Part shown: piece by piece, positions 10,968-21,900 of the stretch
How the letters are laid out: every line of letters begins with the position of its first letter
Position numbering within the stretch: position 1 is the stretch's first letter
NCBI GenBank assembly: GCA_024734495.1
Contig: JALMQS010000073.1
Coordinates: 3,413,387 to 3,477,386 of the forward strand
Origin: Forficula auricularia
Lineage: Eukaryota; Arthropoda; Insecta; Dermaptera; Forficulidae
Length of the DNA: 64,000 nt
Direction of reading: 5' to 3'
Notes under the pieces: model-generated
Database searches by the model: none
Told to the model about the DNA's origin: nothing
Seen by the model: only the letters and a program-made list of their open reading frames with translations
Made by a program: the position numbers and the translations under genes

Positions 10968-11301
10968 CATCATCATCATCATTAAGTATACAGTTCTAAG
11001 ACTGGTTTGACGAAACCACCCGTCTTCACTCGGCTCTGTCCCCCGCCAGCTCTTTGGCCTCTCTAAATGTTCAACATCCCATATCCCCAATTATTTGGTC
11101 GAAATATTTTGATCTAGGCCTTCCCCTTTTCTTCCCCCCCCCCCCTCCAAGATATCCCTAAGCAGTCCCCCATGTCTCACTGTGTGCCCCATCATCTGAC
11201 CTCTTCTCTACCTCAGGCTCTTCCACTTTCTTTGATTCTTCCAAGTACTTCTTCATTTGTAATTCTCTCCATCCATTTGATATTCACCAGCTTCTGTAGT
11301 G
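10968..11301 (-). mobile_element. RTE-type LINE 3' end, 5'-truncated, with 10-bp target duplication
   Basis: The minus-strand reading gives the end of the RT ORF seen at 44.3-45.4 kb (ANITNEEVLGR-like stretch, MMGHTVRHGGLLRDILEG, an ending in SNQS-like codons) followed by GATGATGATG, the RTE-style microsatellite tail. TGTGTGACAT occurs at both 10,958-10,967 and 11,302-11,311. A C run at about 11,137 breaks the frame. This is a short dead copy. Confidence 0.85.
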
Positions 11302-11311
11302 TGTGTGACAT

Positions 11312-11791
11312 ACTATTTTATTTACCTTCAAGGAAAATAGGAAGACAGAGGGACTCATCTCATACTCTCTCCTAATTTTGGAAATTAATTCCAAATGAAT
11401 GCACATAAAATAAGTATCGGGAAGGTTGTAGATATGTTCACTACATATTATAATTCCAGAAGAGAGTCACCCACTTCAGAACAAACAGTATCACCATATT
11501 GTTTAACTACTGTGATGCTTTGCAAACCGTTTCTTTGAACATGCCAATATCGTTGAAGTTAAAATGTTAGCCTATGATTTTTATTAGGCTGGTTGATAAA
11601 TTGTAGAAGAAAGACAAACAAATAAATGAAAGTAGATGACAAAATCATTATGGTCATTAGACACTATATAACCCTAAAAAAGTTTCCACCGAAATTATTT
11701 TCATTAATTTTGTTATATTACTGAATTAATCAACCGTTTGATATGTGGTCTATTGACCAAATATTATTTATGTAATTGAAATTATACTTAC
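11312..11791. other. AT-rich stretch, no gene seen
   Basis: If the exon at 11,792-11,915 is real, this would be the start of its downstream intron (minus strand). Confidence 0.4.
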
Positions 11792-11915
11792 TATGAGAGA
11801 TTGAGTCCTCTTCGAGAAAACTTCTAGTGCGGGGAGCGGGCAGCTCTCCACTCAAATATGCCTGTTCCTCCTTCAGGAACATTCCCAGCATCACAACAAT
11901 CATAAGAAAATATCC
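11792..11915 (-). CDS. Candidate host-gene exon, possible secreted or membrane protein
   Basis: On the minus strand a 124-bp block of roughly 50% GC sits in AT-rich DNA. It is preceded by a pyrimidine-rich acceptor, TTGTTTCTGTTACAG, and followed by a strong donor, ATA|GTAAGT. The frame that is open through it begins in phase 0 and leaves one extra base. It reads GYFLMIVVMLGMFLKEEQA and then YLSGELPAPRTRSFLEEDSI. The hydrophobic run followed by charged residues could be a signal peptide, or the tail of a membrane segment. I do not recognise the family. A first coding exon of a small secreted protein or prohormone is one possibility and is inference only. No transposon similarity was noticed, and no partner exon was identified in the window. 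Confidence 0.5.
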
Positions 11916-12297
11916 CTGTAACAGAAACAAGTAATTTCAGTAAAACTCATCCAATGTCACCTTAATTTTGTATTATTAATCCTAACCAAAAGAAAAATAG
12001 CAAGACATTTAAAGAAATTAGCACAAAGAAGCTCTGGAGATATAAGATTCTACAGAAATTCATGACAAATTCTCACATTTGATTTTGCTATCGATTGAAT
12101 TCAGTTTAATAAATCAATGCCGAAATGAAATGTAACTAAAGAATTAGAGGAAAAAGTTAATTTTATAAATACCTACAACATTTTAGGAATTCGTGCTATT
12201 TTCAACTCCTTTTTCATGAAGAATGAATAAATGACGTTATTTTCCAAGAAAATGCAATAGTTTATTGAAATATTATTTAACTAAAAGATATCTAATG
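11916..12297. other. AT-rich stretch, no gene seen
   Basis: Upstream flank of the candidate exon on the minus strand. No further splice-bounded block was identified. Confidence 0.4.
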
Positions 12298-12303
12298 TCC
12301 TAA

Positions 12304-12618
12304 CCTTATACCATGAAATACATAGACACGCCCTCTGCTACTCTCCACACAGAGTGAAGTGAGGCCAACATCGCCTACAGATGACGTCACGTTCTCGCAT
12401 AAATATTTTGGTTATATTAATTTAATATTAATTTGCTATTATTGGAATCCAAAATAAATAATCTAAACTACGATAAATTTATCTCAATGTATAATAATTC
12501 CTATAGTGGCCATGCTATTTCTGGGTGTTCCTACCTACAGATGACGTCAAGTTCTATAGGAGATGTTGGCCTCACCAAATCGACACCAGGGCGTGTCTAT
12601 ATATTTCATGGTCTAAGG
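12304..12618. mobile_element. MITE with long terminal inverted repeats and two TGACGTCA sites
   Basis: The left end CCTTATACCATGAAATACAT with AGACACGCCCT and the right end read inward (CCTTAGACCATGAAATATAT with AGACACGCCCT) match closely. GTGAGGCCAACATC is also mirrored. TCCTAA flanks both sides (12,298-12,303 and 12,619-12,624), a likely 6-bp target duplication. Length is 315 bp, non-coding. The palindrome TGACGTCA, the consensus of CREB/ATF-type factors, occurs near 12,382 and 12,542. Confidence 0.75.
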
Positions 12619-13564
12619 TCCTAACTATGTCTAGTAACATATTTTATAATTGAGAAAATATAAATAAATTAATCAAAGCCTTGATAGGCAGAAATTATCA
12701 GTGGATAGTGGAACCAGGGACGTGGAGAGAAAATCCGGTGCACAGGAGGAAAAAAGTCTACGAGCCCCAATTTAAACAAATAAATATAATCAAAGCTAAA
12801 ATAATAATTTTATCTGTAAAAATGTATTTTATTATATAGATATTAGAATTAAAAGTTATCAATCTCTATTATTTCGAAATTACAAATTTTTTCGAAGTAA
12901 AAAAAAAAATATTTTTATTTTTTATTAATAACTAAGTACTTTATATTCAAATTCTAGGCATTTGGAGCAAATTCAACTAAATTTTGTATACAATGAGAAT
13001 CCGACAACTCAAAATATGGAGGTTCAAAAAATAAAAATTCTACGTCTTTGGACCAAATTCAACCAATTTTGTATACATAATCTGTGGACTTCTATGGAAA
13101 TAGTAATGCAAAATTCAACCACCCAAATTGGAGGAAGGGTCAAAATATTAAAATTTTTGGCCTTTGAAATATGTATGTACATTTGTACAATACGTGAAGC
13201 TTTTTTTAATAATAAAATTCTAAAAACAAAATTATAAGCTCAACTATATAATATAAAAAATTAATGAATTTTCGAATTTTTAAAAATTTTCCTTCTTCTC
13301 ATATTTTCATTTTCTAAAATATTTATTATTTCAATAATATATATCCTAGGACACTAACCAAGTATAATAGTTATCATTCTAGTACAAGGAGACAAGGAAT
13401 TGGTATTTTCTAGAACAATCATAATATCAGACCCCTCCTAGTAATAACATACCGAATGAAGAACATGACCATTATAAACTACAGAATCTTTAATAAAATT
13501 TACTAATAAAATTGAAAGTTAATTCGCTTTTTTAATTAATTATTTATTCACATAAATCTTTTTT
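12619..13564 (+). repeat. Dispersed repeat, family R2 (partial), in AT-rich DNA
   Basis: Between about 12,950 and 13,160 the phrases AATTTTGTATACA and ATAATCTGTGGACTTCTA appear in repeated units of about 110 bp. The same phrases occur at 48,830-49,000 (TTTTGTATACATAATC, GTGGGCCCC). No coding frame is convincing. The rest of the interval shows nothing. Confidence 0.5.
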
Positions 13565-14200
13565 ATATAGTGCGGAGTTGTGTTGCAGCGGTGGTGCGGC
13601 TTTTAGCGTGCGGTGGTTTTGTCCTGCAAACGGCTGTGGTGCGGCGGTGTTGCGGGCATGAAGTGCGGCGTCGTGCAGCTATGGTGCAGCGATTTTATTT
13701 TTTTAAAATCAATTTTCATTTTTACTCAGGAAGTCGGTTAAAAATTGAATAGCGTGCAGCTGTTTTGCGGCGGTGTTGCAGCAAGGGATTTCAATAAAAA
13801 TTAGATAGGGTGCAGCTGTGTTACGGCGGTGGTGCGGCTATGCTGGCGTGCGGCGGTTTTGTCCTGTAAACGGCTGTGGTGCGGCGGTGTTGCAGCAAAG
13901 GATTTTAATAAAAATTAGATAGTTTGCAGCTGTGTTGCGGCGGTGTTGCAGTCTGGGATTTCAATAAAAATTAGATAGGGTGCAGCTGTGTTGCGGCGGT
14001 GTTGCAGCAAGGGATTTCAATAAAAATTAGATAGCGTGCAGCTGTGTTGCGGCCGTAGTGCGGCTTTTAGCGTGCGGCGGTTTTGTCCTGCAAACGGCTG
14101 TGGTGCGGCGGTGTCGCGGGCATGAAGTGCGGGCGTCGTGCAGCTATGGTGCAGCTATTTTATTTTTTTAAAATCCATTTTCATTTTTACTCTGGTAAAA
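13565..14200 (+). repeat. GC-rich minisatellite / compound tandem repeat
   Basis: An unusually GC-rich island with many TGCGGCGGTGTTGC and GTGCAGCTGTGTTGC motifs. Outer blocks 13,570-13,735 and 14,045-14,200 are near copies (both contain GTGCGGCGGTTTTGTCCTGC-like and GGGCATGAAGTGCGG sequence). Between them lie units of roughly 57 bp that alternate the GC-rich motif with GGATTTCAATAAAAATTAGA. Open frames through it are products of the repeat and are not called. Confidence 0.8.
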
Positions 14201-15429
14201 ATGTTGAACCTTCTGGACGTGTAATGTCTTCTTTCATATTTATTATTAAAAAAAAAAAAAAGATAAATTGAGCAAATAAAAAAATGTTATCGCGTTTTTG
14301 TATCTCATCATTCAGTGGTCTGGAAAAGAAAAATTCAGATCAATTCTCTATGGGGGATAAGATGATAAATAGACAGCTGACATTTTTTTGGGAGCTTAGT
14401 TGAAAAAATGGAAATAAAAGACACGTTTCTACGTATACCTTAAATAAAACTTATTGGATTTATAAAATACTAGCTTCGGCGTGTCTCTTGCTAGCCAAAG
14501 GACATCGCCTTTTGGAATCCGCCCCAGCTTTAATAACCCTCCATTGCATCAACACCGCCCCACACCCCCTTTGTGCTCAAAATATCAATATTTTCTATAG
14601 CCATCATTTTAAGTTAGACAACATCTGATCCAAATACTTCGAGCTGTTTTTATGACAATTCCGAACAAAATTTGCGCGGACACAAGGAAACAGACACACA
14701 GACAGACAGTGAAATTTTGTTGAGAATGTTCCTTTCATAACTTTGCTTGAAACGTGTACCTCTAAAATTGGGGCGATTTGGAGCAATGTACAGACAAAAC
14801 CTTAATTTTATATACCTATATAGAATTTATATCTATATATAGTATCTACAAGAAAATAGCTTTCAAAATATTTTCCTAATCAATATTGAGATCAAAGGTA
14901 GTGACAAGAACAAATGATGAAAACTTCAAAGAGATGTAATGAAAATAGCTCTAAACTCTAAAATCAAACTGAAATTAGTCCAAAAACAAAACAAATGAAA
15001 TTCGTATCTTATATAAACTTTCATATTTTTTGTAAAATACTTTTTTAATGATAAGAATGCCCACCCAGAAAACAATATTGCAACCCCAATATTTTTTGTC
15101 AAGGTCACTCACTGATCGAAAATCTTTTAAATTTAGATGTGAGATGTTCTTTTTTCTTTCCTTGTTTAATAAAAATCTATATATTTCTTTTAATATCCTT
15201 TAAATTAAGAAGAGTTAATTGGAAGCAATTAAGATATACATCAAATCTACCAAGCGTGTCTCATTAGTGGCGGTATTTTACGAAATATAAGAAAAAGTAC
15301 CGCGTTAAATATTTCCTAGAATGTTACGATCTTCAGAGCAAATGTCTTATGTCGTCTGAGCAAAAAATAAATAATTAAATCGGCCAAGTGTAAGCCTGAA
15401 TCGCACGGTTAGGATTCTTTTAATTGAAA
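14201..15429. other. AT-rich stretch with one dispersed repeat block
   Basis: About 14,600-14,830 (CAGACAGACAGTGAAATTTTG, GGAGCAATGTACAGACAAAA, CCTTAATTTTA) recurs at about 36,960-37,060, so part is interspersed repeat. The remainder shows no gene signal. Confidence 0.5.
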
Positions 15430-15600
15430 ATATTTTGTTTTGGCGAGTTTTTGATTCATAAAGAGAAATCATTGAAGTTGTCCTCTTCTTGATGCAAATA
15501 AAAATATGCATATAATATATCAAATATAAATATGTATATTTAATATAATTTACTTATTTGAGCTATAGATTCGAAGGTTCATCATCAGTATTTATAATTA
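15430..15600 (-). repeat. Hammerhead-like repeat family H, degenerate copy
   Basis: The minus strand reads ACTGATGATGAACCTTCGAA then TCTATAGCTC at 15,560-15,590, a damaged version of the CTGATGA...GAAAC...GTC core. It is followed by the family's TTTGCATCAAGAAGAGGA and TCTCTTTATGAATC blocks down to about 15,440. See the copies at 25.1, 33.5 and 38.8-39.0 kb. Confidence 0.6.
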
Positions 15601-15689
15601 GAAATATTTTATTTAACAAACCTTCTTTTATATGAGAGATTTCAAGTCGCCGATAGAAATAGATTTAAATTTTCTTAGGAAATGACATG

Positions 15690-15875
15690 AGAGTGTCATC
15701 TATTAGATCCGATGGAATGGATTATTTTTAATTATATGTCAGAAGGGTTGTTCCCCCTTCCCCCGGGAATCCTACCCGAATGCTAGAAACAGCTATCCGT
15801 GCCATTTGGATACCCCGTGAGATGCGAACCCCTCTAACATATTTAAATGCATTAAATATTGTTCTCAAAGATTTA
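15690..15875 (-). mobile_element. tRNA-derived SINE, family SINE-b, copy 1
   Basis: Shares AGATCCGATGGAATGGATTA and TTAATTATATGTCAGAAGGG with copies at 33,125-33,290 (opposite strand) and 58,745-58,925. The minus-strand reading has an A-box-like TATCCAAATGGCACGG and a decayed B box (GGGTAGGATTCCCG). This is the most GC-rich and most diverged of the three. Confidence 0.6.
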
Positions 15876-15878
15876 AAT

Positions 15879-16522
15879 CAGAGCTGGCCAAACCGCGCCC
15901 CGCGGCCCCCATGTGCCCCTCATTAGACTTACTTGCGGCCCGTGGTCATATTTGACAAATTGTTTTTTATCGGGTATTTTAAAATATATTTTAAATCGCA
16001 TTAAAGTAATTAAAAGAATTAAGGTTCCCTATAATTACATGAAGAATAACATATTAAATAATAATAGTAAATTTCAACTAATGATATAGTTTTAAAAAAA
16101 TTAACTAAGCGAAAAGAAAGGCAAATATATCAGACAGTAAAAAAGAAAAAGCCATTCAAATTTGTTTGTTATTTTAAAATAAAATTTGAAATATTTTGTT
16201 TGGTTTATGCGACTTGACTAATAATTTTGATATTTTATGTTTATTTTACCATACAAATATATTTTGTTGTTGAATCAATGAGTGATTTCATTTCATATCT
16301 GGTTGTAGTATTGTTTTTTCCACATTCAGTGTGTATCGCTACATTCAAATTAATATTAATAATAACTTTCAATAAAAATTAATAATTACCAAATTCACGG
16401 TAAAGGCAGATTTAGAAAAAAAAAATGAAAAAATTGTAATTATTCTTATTTATTATATGCAGTCCTCAGGAATGTTTAAGTCGTCAATAGGCACGCTGTG
16501 CAATTCAAATTGGCCAGGCCTG
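15879..16522. mobile_element. Non-autonomous hAT-like element
   Basis: The left end CAGAGCTGGCCAAACCGCG and the right end read inward, CAGGCCTGGCCAATTTG, are imperfect inverted repeats. The interior begins with the GCGGCCC phrases usual in hAT ends. An 8-bp duplication is not clear (5 of 8 match), consistent with an old insertion. No transposase motif remains. Confidence 0.6.
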
Positions 16523-16780
16523 CATTAGATGCATTAGTAATCAATTGCTCTAGAATTGCCCGTTTTGCTTATTTCCAATTACAAATATTTAATAGATTTT
16601 TTTAATGATAAAAACTCGAGACTATTTCAAACGAGTCGAGACTCGCATGGACAAGTTGAGACCTGTTGGCGGAAAAAAATGTTTTCTTGAATATTTCGAA
16701 TTATTTATTTTCTCTGATGAAAAAATATCAATTACGTAAAAAATAAATATTGATTTATAAGATACATATTATTTTCATTT
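16523..16780. other. Short AT-rich gap, nothing seen
   Basis: No repeat or gene signal was recognised. Confidence 0.4.
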
Positions 16781-17111
16781 GCTTTTACCTGAAAACGTTT
16801 CCTGAGAGTATAAAATGGCAATCTTGATAGGTTTTAGTTAATGAGCTAAAAATTGGTACCCAAATATCTTACACTGCAGCAAATTTTAGCTTTTTACCTA
16901 AAAACGGTTCCTGAGAGTAGAAAATGCCATTCTTGTTGGGTTTTAGTTAATGAGCTGAAAATTGGTACGCAAATATCTTACAATGCACCACATTTTAGCT
17001 TTTTACTTGAAAACATTTTATTTAAGTACAAAATGGCAATCTTGAAAGGTTTTAGTTAACAAGCTGAAAATTGGTATGCAAATATCTTACTCAAAATGTA
17101 CCAAATTTTAG
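16781..17111. repeat. Tandem repeat, ~109-bp period, three copies
   Basis: GCTTTTTAC-type unit starts lie at 16,781, 16,889, 16,998 and 17,111. Copies are clearly diverged from one another. Confidence 0.85.
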
Positions 17112-17330
17112 CTTTTTACACAAGATTTAATTTCTGACTCTTCCCTCACTCACACCAAGCAATATCCGTTAGGGCGAAGGTCCCAAAATATATTTTAAAA
17201 AATCTAATGTTAAGTTTGAAAAATAACAAAAATATTCTATGAAATTTGCAAAAAAAAGCGAAGATTAAAATGAAAGGCACTTTTTTGGAAAGCATCCACT
17301 GGTTGAAAAGTCACCAACCGCCTTGTATAT
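16781..17330 (-). mobile_element. hAT-like element fragment, family R3, with internal tandem repeat
   Basis: The minus strand from 17,330 reads GGCGGTTGGTGACTTTTCAA and then a body also found at 42,840-43,060 (ACATTAGATTTTTTAAAA, CTTCGCCC, AAATTAAATCTTGTG). The CAGTGGCGG-type end suggests hAT. It continues into three tandem units of 108-113 bp at 16,781-17,111, each with GCTTTTTAC, GTTTTAGTTAATGAGCTGA and AAATATCTTAC. The other end was not found. Confidence 0.55.
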
Positions 17331-18021
17331 ATATACATTTTTTGATATTAAAAATGAATATTTTCAAATACATTTTTTAATGGAACTCAGTCTTTAGGTA
17401 TGTTTGATATGACACGTCTAATGAAATAATTGTCACTATAGCAGTTATATAAATTTAACCGATTTGAGTTTAACAGATGGCAGCACTTGATGACAACGCC
17501 TGTATTTAGACAACCAGCCAGACGCTAGCACTGTGAATGATCAGATGAGCATTCCAATACATTTATTTATAATTTTTATATGTACTCAAAGCAACCAAAA
17601 TCACCATTAAAATTTGAGTACTACTGCTAAAAGTTACAACAACAAAATTTGTTGATTAGCATTTTGTATTCTTCTATCTATTCATTCATTTAAGAGTATT
17701 ATATATCTTGCTGTAGCAACTTAACTTACTATCAAATTTTGTTAATTTTTATTTTTTCAAATAAACTAATTTTGTGGATTTTTATGTATAAACTAAAACT
17801 AAATTTAATTAGTTAATTTTTTGGTGCCTTTTGTTTCTTTCTTCTGGCCATGATTAAAGCCTACATACCTAAATTAAAGCTTACATATACCTACATTTAA
17901 ACTAGACAGAGAACTTGACCAGGGACTGGTATCTAAAGGGACCCACCGACAAAGTGCCCGTCCTTAAGAAAGACATTTTATAAATAATGAATTAAAATCA
18001 TAAAATTTCTATTAATTAAAC
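17331..18021. other. AT-rich stretch, no gene seen
   Basis: A CAGGGACTGGTATCTAAAGG block near 17,920 could be a hAT-like left end partnering the end at 18,315, but the match is weak. Confidence 0.35.
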
Positions 18022-18315
18022 CAGTGGCTAAGAGGATAAGATAGTTGTGTGGGACACAAAAATCCTGGGTTCGAGCTACGGCTGATCTTTGTTTCTATTA
18101 TAAAATGTTTTCTTTATTTTCTAGTAAGTTGTCTGGACATCGACCCATTTAATAAAATTTCATCTTATATAATAACTAACTATATACCCGGAATTGTCAA
18201 TAAAACTAACCGCACTTGAGATATTGTCAAAATCGTCTTGTGACCATCAGTTTCACGGCTCAACTAATATCAGCTCACTACTCACCAGTCGCGAACCACA
18301 GTTTGGGAACCAGTA
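18022..18315. mobile_element. SINE-a-like tRNA fragment next to a hAT-like end
   Basis: CCAGTGGCTAAGAGGATAAG and GGGTTCGAGCTACGGCTGAT at 18,021-18,086 are the A- and B-box parts of SINE-a with the middle shortened. From about 18,210 to 18,315 the sequence ends GCGAACCACAGTTTGGGAAC-CAG, a hAT-style terminus (inward CTGGTTCCCAAACTGTGG). Confidence 0.5.
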
Positions 18316-19689
18316 AATTAAACATTAAATTCATGTTATCATATGATGATTAAAACTATTTATTTTTCAATTAATTTTTAGTTGAATATTTTTTTCATAT
18401 TATTTAATTAAGAAGAAATATTTTTATATAAATGATTGCCTCACTTTTTATTATGCTATAGGTAAATTGATCTCATTAAAATGCTTTAATATGTTCTTTA
18501 AGCTGCAATATTTATCTCCTAGTTTATTAACTATCAAATATTAATACCGTTTTTTGTACCAATAAATATCTATTCATGGCTATGTCACAAAAAAGATCTC
18601 TAATATAGCTTTTATGAACAAATTTAGATTTAATTACAAATTTTTTCGAAATTCAAGGATTGAGAATAAATTTTGTATTTTAAGTGGAAATTGATGTTTT
18701 CACTATACCTAAGTAGGTAATATTTGTACATTTATATAGGTTGTTTTTGTATGTCCTTTGAATCCAAATGAATTTTTTTTTCTTTTTCAAAAAAATTCCA
18801 AAAATAAATAAAAATAAAGGAATAAAAAGAAACATTTTTGTAGCTTTGAAAGAGATATAAAAAGTCAAAGATCTCTCTAGGGACATTATTTTTATTTTAT
18901 TTATTTTTTTTTTTAAAGGGAGTAGATAAAATAACTTGCTCTATACAAATAATACTATAAGAACAACAAACAGATAGATATTGGTATTCGCAAAAACAAC
19001 ATAAAGTAAACATTAATTTTATTTTCTTATCTTACTTAAATGATTTTATGAAGAATAGGTAAAAATGTTTGAAACATTTTATGGAACCACCAACTATTTC
19101 TGTTAAAAATAATATTTTAATATACCTAAATATAATCATGTACTTAAGACTATTCGAGCAGACTCATTTTAGCTTTCATCTTAATATAAAAAATCTAATG
19201 AATTTTTTCTCTAATTCGTTTCATTGCTATATGATGATACACTCCTTAGTGTTGAATTTTTGGAAGAAAATCGATATTTATTTTTTAAATTTATATTGGT
19301 GTTTTAGGGGGATCAACGCAATTGTTATTAGCACCTCAACACAGATAAACTATATAAAAAATTGTTTATATAAAAATATATAAACTACGATATATAAATA
19401 ACATAACAGATAATAACAACAGAAATAATAAACAAAGTAAACAAAATAATAACAATTTATGGTAAAGGGGCTTTTCAATAAATATATAATGTATATATGG
19501 ATTCCTATTTTTCCTCATAAATTTTTTCCACACAAACAAATATCAAAAATTATTTTCCTCTGCCATTTTTTCTTCTTTGTATTGGTGGATATCATAATAT
19601 TTATTAGTTTATTATTAACTATTTTTTTGATTAAAAAAATCGGAAGAATTATTATATTTTATCTGCCGCCAATGTTTTTTCTTCAAACA
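18316..19689. other. Long AT-rich stretch, no gene seen
   Basis: Very AT-rich. Open frames at 19,069-19,383 and 19,459-19,701 are low-complexity Phe/Ile/Leu/Asn-rich reads with no family features and are not called. Confidence 0.5.
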
Positions 19690-19960
19690 TGGACCGTGTA
19701 AGTCAAAAGGTTGGACACCCCTGATTTAGAATTTTTATTTCTTTTGCTTCCTATTTTCAAAATATCTTACAAACGGCTAAACTATGTTGTTAAAAAAAAA
19801 TGAGCAAATTTACCGAGTTTTGGTCTACAATAAAACCTCGTATAGATAACATTTTTTTTTAATTCAATCGAATGCATATATTTTCAAAGATATTAATTAT
19901 TTTGTCAAAATGTCTGTTAGAGATTGTGTGGTTGGGTAGTGTAGATTTTTAACCAGTAGT
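19690..19960. mobile_element. hAT-like terminus and adjacent dispersed repeat
   Basis: CCATGTTTG-type sequence leads to AAGGTTGGACACCCCTG at about 19,708-19,726, which read inward is CAGGGGTGTCCAACCTT, a common hAT end. The following bases (TTTTTATTTCTTTTGCTTCC, AACGGCTAAACTATGTTG) resemble family R2 at 48.4 kb. Confidence 0.45.
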
Positions 19961-20081
19961 AGATAGATGGTTATAACACCTATATAAGTCAATATAAGTT
20001 GTGTTACCCCCTTTAACATGGTTGAGTAAGACTTATAGGTGTTGTACTTTTTTACATATTTTTCATTAAAAATAATTCTAG

Positions 20082-20239
20082 AGTCAGTTATCGTGTTTGC
20101 GCTCGAATATCGAATTAATGTGAGAAAGAAATCAGGAATCTGTAACATTCTAACCAATTGTTGTCAAAGGGTGCCTGTGATTGATACGGAATGTTTCGGG
20201 AGAAGCGAAAATCCAAATAAAATTTGTACTAACCCACAG
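20082..20239 (+). CDS. Weak candidate exon, cysteine-rich
   Basis: The open plus-strand block is bounded by a possible acceptor (ATAATTCTAG) and a possible donor (CACAG|GTTATG, not a strong match). It reads VIVFALEYRINVRKKSG followed by ICNILTNCCQRVP and TECFGRSENPNKICTNPQ, with a CC pair and three further cysteines. Spacing around CC vaguely recalls the end of clip-type domains in secreted serine-protease homologues, but I cannot establish that. It could equally be a chance frame. There is no neighbour exon or repeat match. Confidence 0.25.
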
Positions 20240-20289
20240 GTTATGGTTAAATTAATATGCTAATCAAGGCTTGCCGACCAGGCTGCTCT

Positions 20290-20585
20290 AATACCTATTA
20301 TTGGATTATCATTTAGAAAATCATTTTGATTTTTTTTCTGTGTGTCTGGATTCCGATACTGACCGTTAATCAAGAATGAAAAGTGTTAGATAATTTCTTT
20401 AGGCGCCAGAATATATTTATATTTATATTCCCATTGTGAGAAAAGTTATTAGATTTTATTACCTAGCTTCACTATTTTCGGTTCAAAATAGCATTAAATA
20501 TACATTTTTTTTGAATAATTTTATTGACCTTTTAATTCTCTGCTACTTATTATAAAGTTCAAAATGATCTTGATAAAAAAAACAT
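20290..20585. other. AT-rich stretch, nothing seen
   Basis: No gene or repeat was recognised. Confidence 0.4.
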
Positions 20586-20587
20586 AT

Positions 20588-21297
20588 GGGTCGAGAAATG
20601 GCGAATGAAGATAAATGAGAGTAAATCACCTTCTCTTTAAACAGAAAAATAAGTCCCCCGATCACGATCAATAATAAAACCGTTCCTCAAAGTTCCTGCA
20701 TTAAATATCTAGGACTTCACCTAGACTCAAAGCTTACCTGGAGGGAACACATTAAAAAAAAGAAAAGAAATTGACCTTAAAGTTCGACAAATGCACTGGC
20801 TCATAGGCAGAAAATCTCCGACTTCACTGGAAAATAAACTTTTAATTTATAAAGCGATTATAAAGCCTATTTGGACCTACGGTATTGAGCCCATGTAAGT
20901 CCAATGTAAATATAATACAGAAATTCCAGTCAAAATTCCTTAGAATAAGTACTGATGCACCTTGGTTTATTTCAAATAAAATACTCCTCGAAGATCTTCG
21001 AGTGCCCTAAGTGGAAGAAGTCGTCAGAAAAAGAGCCAACATCCATGTTGGAAAATTGGCATCGCACCCTAATCAGACCCTCCACTCATTTGAGTGGATC
21101 CCCGAAAGAAGACGTCTGGATAAGAAGATGGCTCCAGGATCTCCACGATCCTGAATAATAACAAATTTATATAATTTTTTTTTTTTATTATCTTGTCTAG
21201 TCTCATAGGAGACTACCTTGTAACTATTGTAAATATTTCGCATAGAAATATTCTGTAAATATGTAATTTCTGATTACCTATAATAAATTAAAAAAAA
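20588..21297 (+). mobile_element. Jockey-type LINE, 3' fragment (RT C-terminus)
   Basis: Starts inside the RT at VEKWRMKINESKS and continues in shifting frames with IKYLGLHLDSKLTWREHIKK, MHWLIGRKSPTSLENKLL and KPIWTYGIE. Then come PWFISNKILLEDLRV-like codons and a 3' UTR ending TAATAAATTAAAAAAA. It is the same family as the elements at 6.7-10 kb and 53.3-57.5 kb. Frameshifts and 5' truncation make it inactive. Confidence 0.85.
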
Positions 21298-21429
21298 CTT
21301 ATTATAAAAGCAAACAAATATACAAGTGTTTTTCACTTTTACTTTGTTAATTAATAAATTTATTTATTTTAAAATCCACTAAAAGTTCATTATAAATATT
21401 AATTATTACATTCAAGAAATTGATATTTT

Positions 21430-21900
21430 GACAAGGATGTGGATGATGGAGGAGATTAATTGGAAGGATTAATTTCCGCAATATGGTATTGGAATAATTA
21501 TCGGAAAAGAGGTTTTTTCTTTAATTAGTTTTTTCCTCTTATTAAAAACAAGGACTAAATATGATCAAGGACACTCGATGGTGGAGAAGTAAACTCCGGA
21601 ATCGAAGCTAAAATACAATGTATACATTAATTCATGTAAAATAATTGGTTTAATAAATTAATTAAAAAAAAAAAAAAAAAAAAATTGACAAGGGGAAAAG
21701 GGAAATTGTTTGGATTATGGAATTGAAATAATTATCGGAAAAGAGGTTTTTTTTATTTAATTAGTTTTTTCCTCTTATTAAAAACAAGGACTAAAAGATG
21801 ATCAAGGACAGTCGATGGTGGAGAAGTAATCTCCGGAATCGAAGCTCAAAAACAATGTATGAATAAATTCATGTAAAATAATTGGTTTAAACAATTTATA
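21430..21900 (+). repeat. Repeat family R4, two tandem units (~234 bp)
   Basis: Units at about 21,484 and 21,718 share AATAATTATCGGAAAAGAGG, TTAGTTTTTTCCTCTTATTA (the two form a loose hairpin), ACTCGATGGTGGAGAAGTAA and CTCCGGAATCGAAGCT. Three more units lie inside the composite element at 23,209-23,790. Non-coding. Confidence 0.85.

Noticed and set aside
13570..14271. Open frames in the GC-rich minisatellite
   Set aside because: They arise because the repeat has few stops in that frame. Units vary in length without keeping the frame.
19069..19701. Membrane-protein-like open frames
   Set aside because: The Phe/Ile/Leu/Asn-rich readings are what AT-rich DNA gives by chance, with no splice signals or conserved motif.
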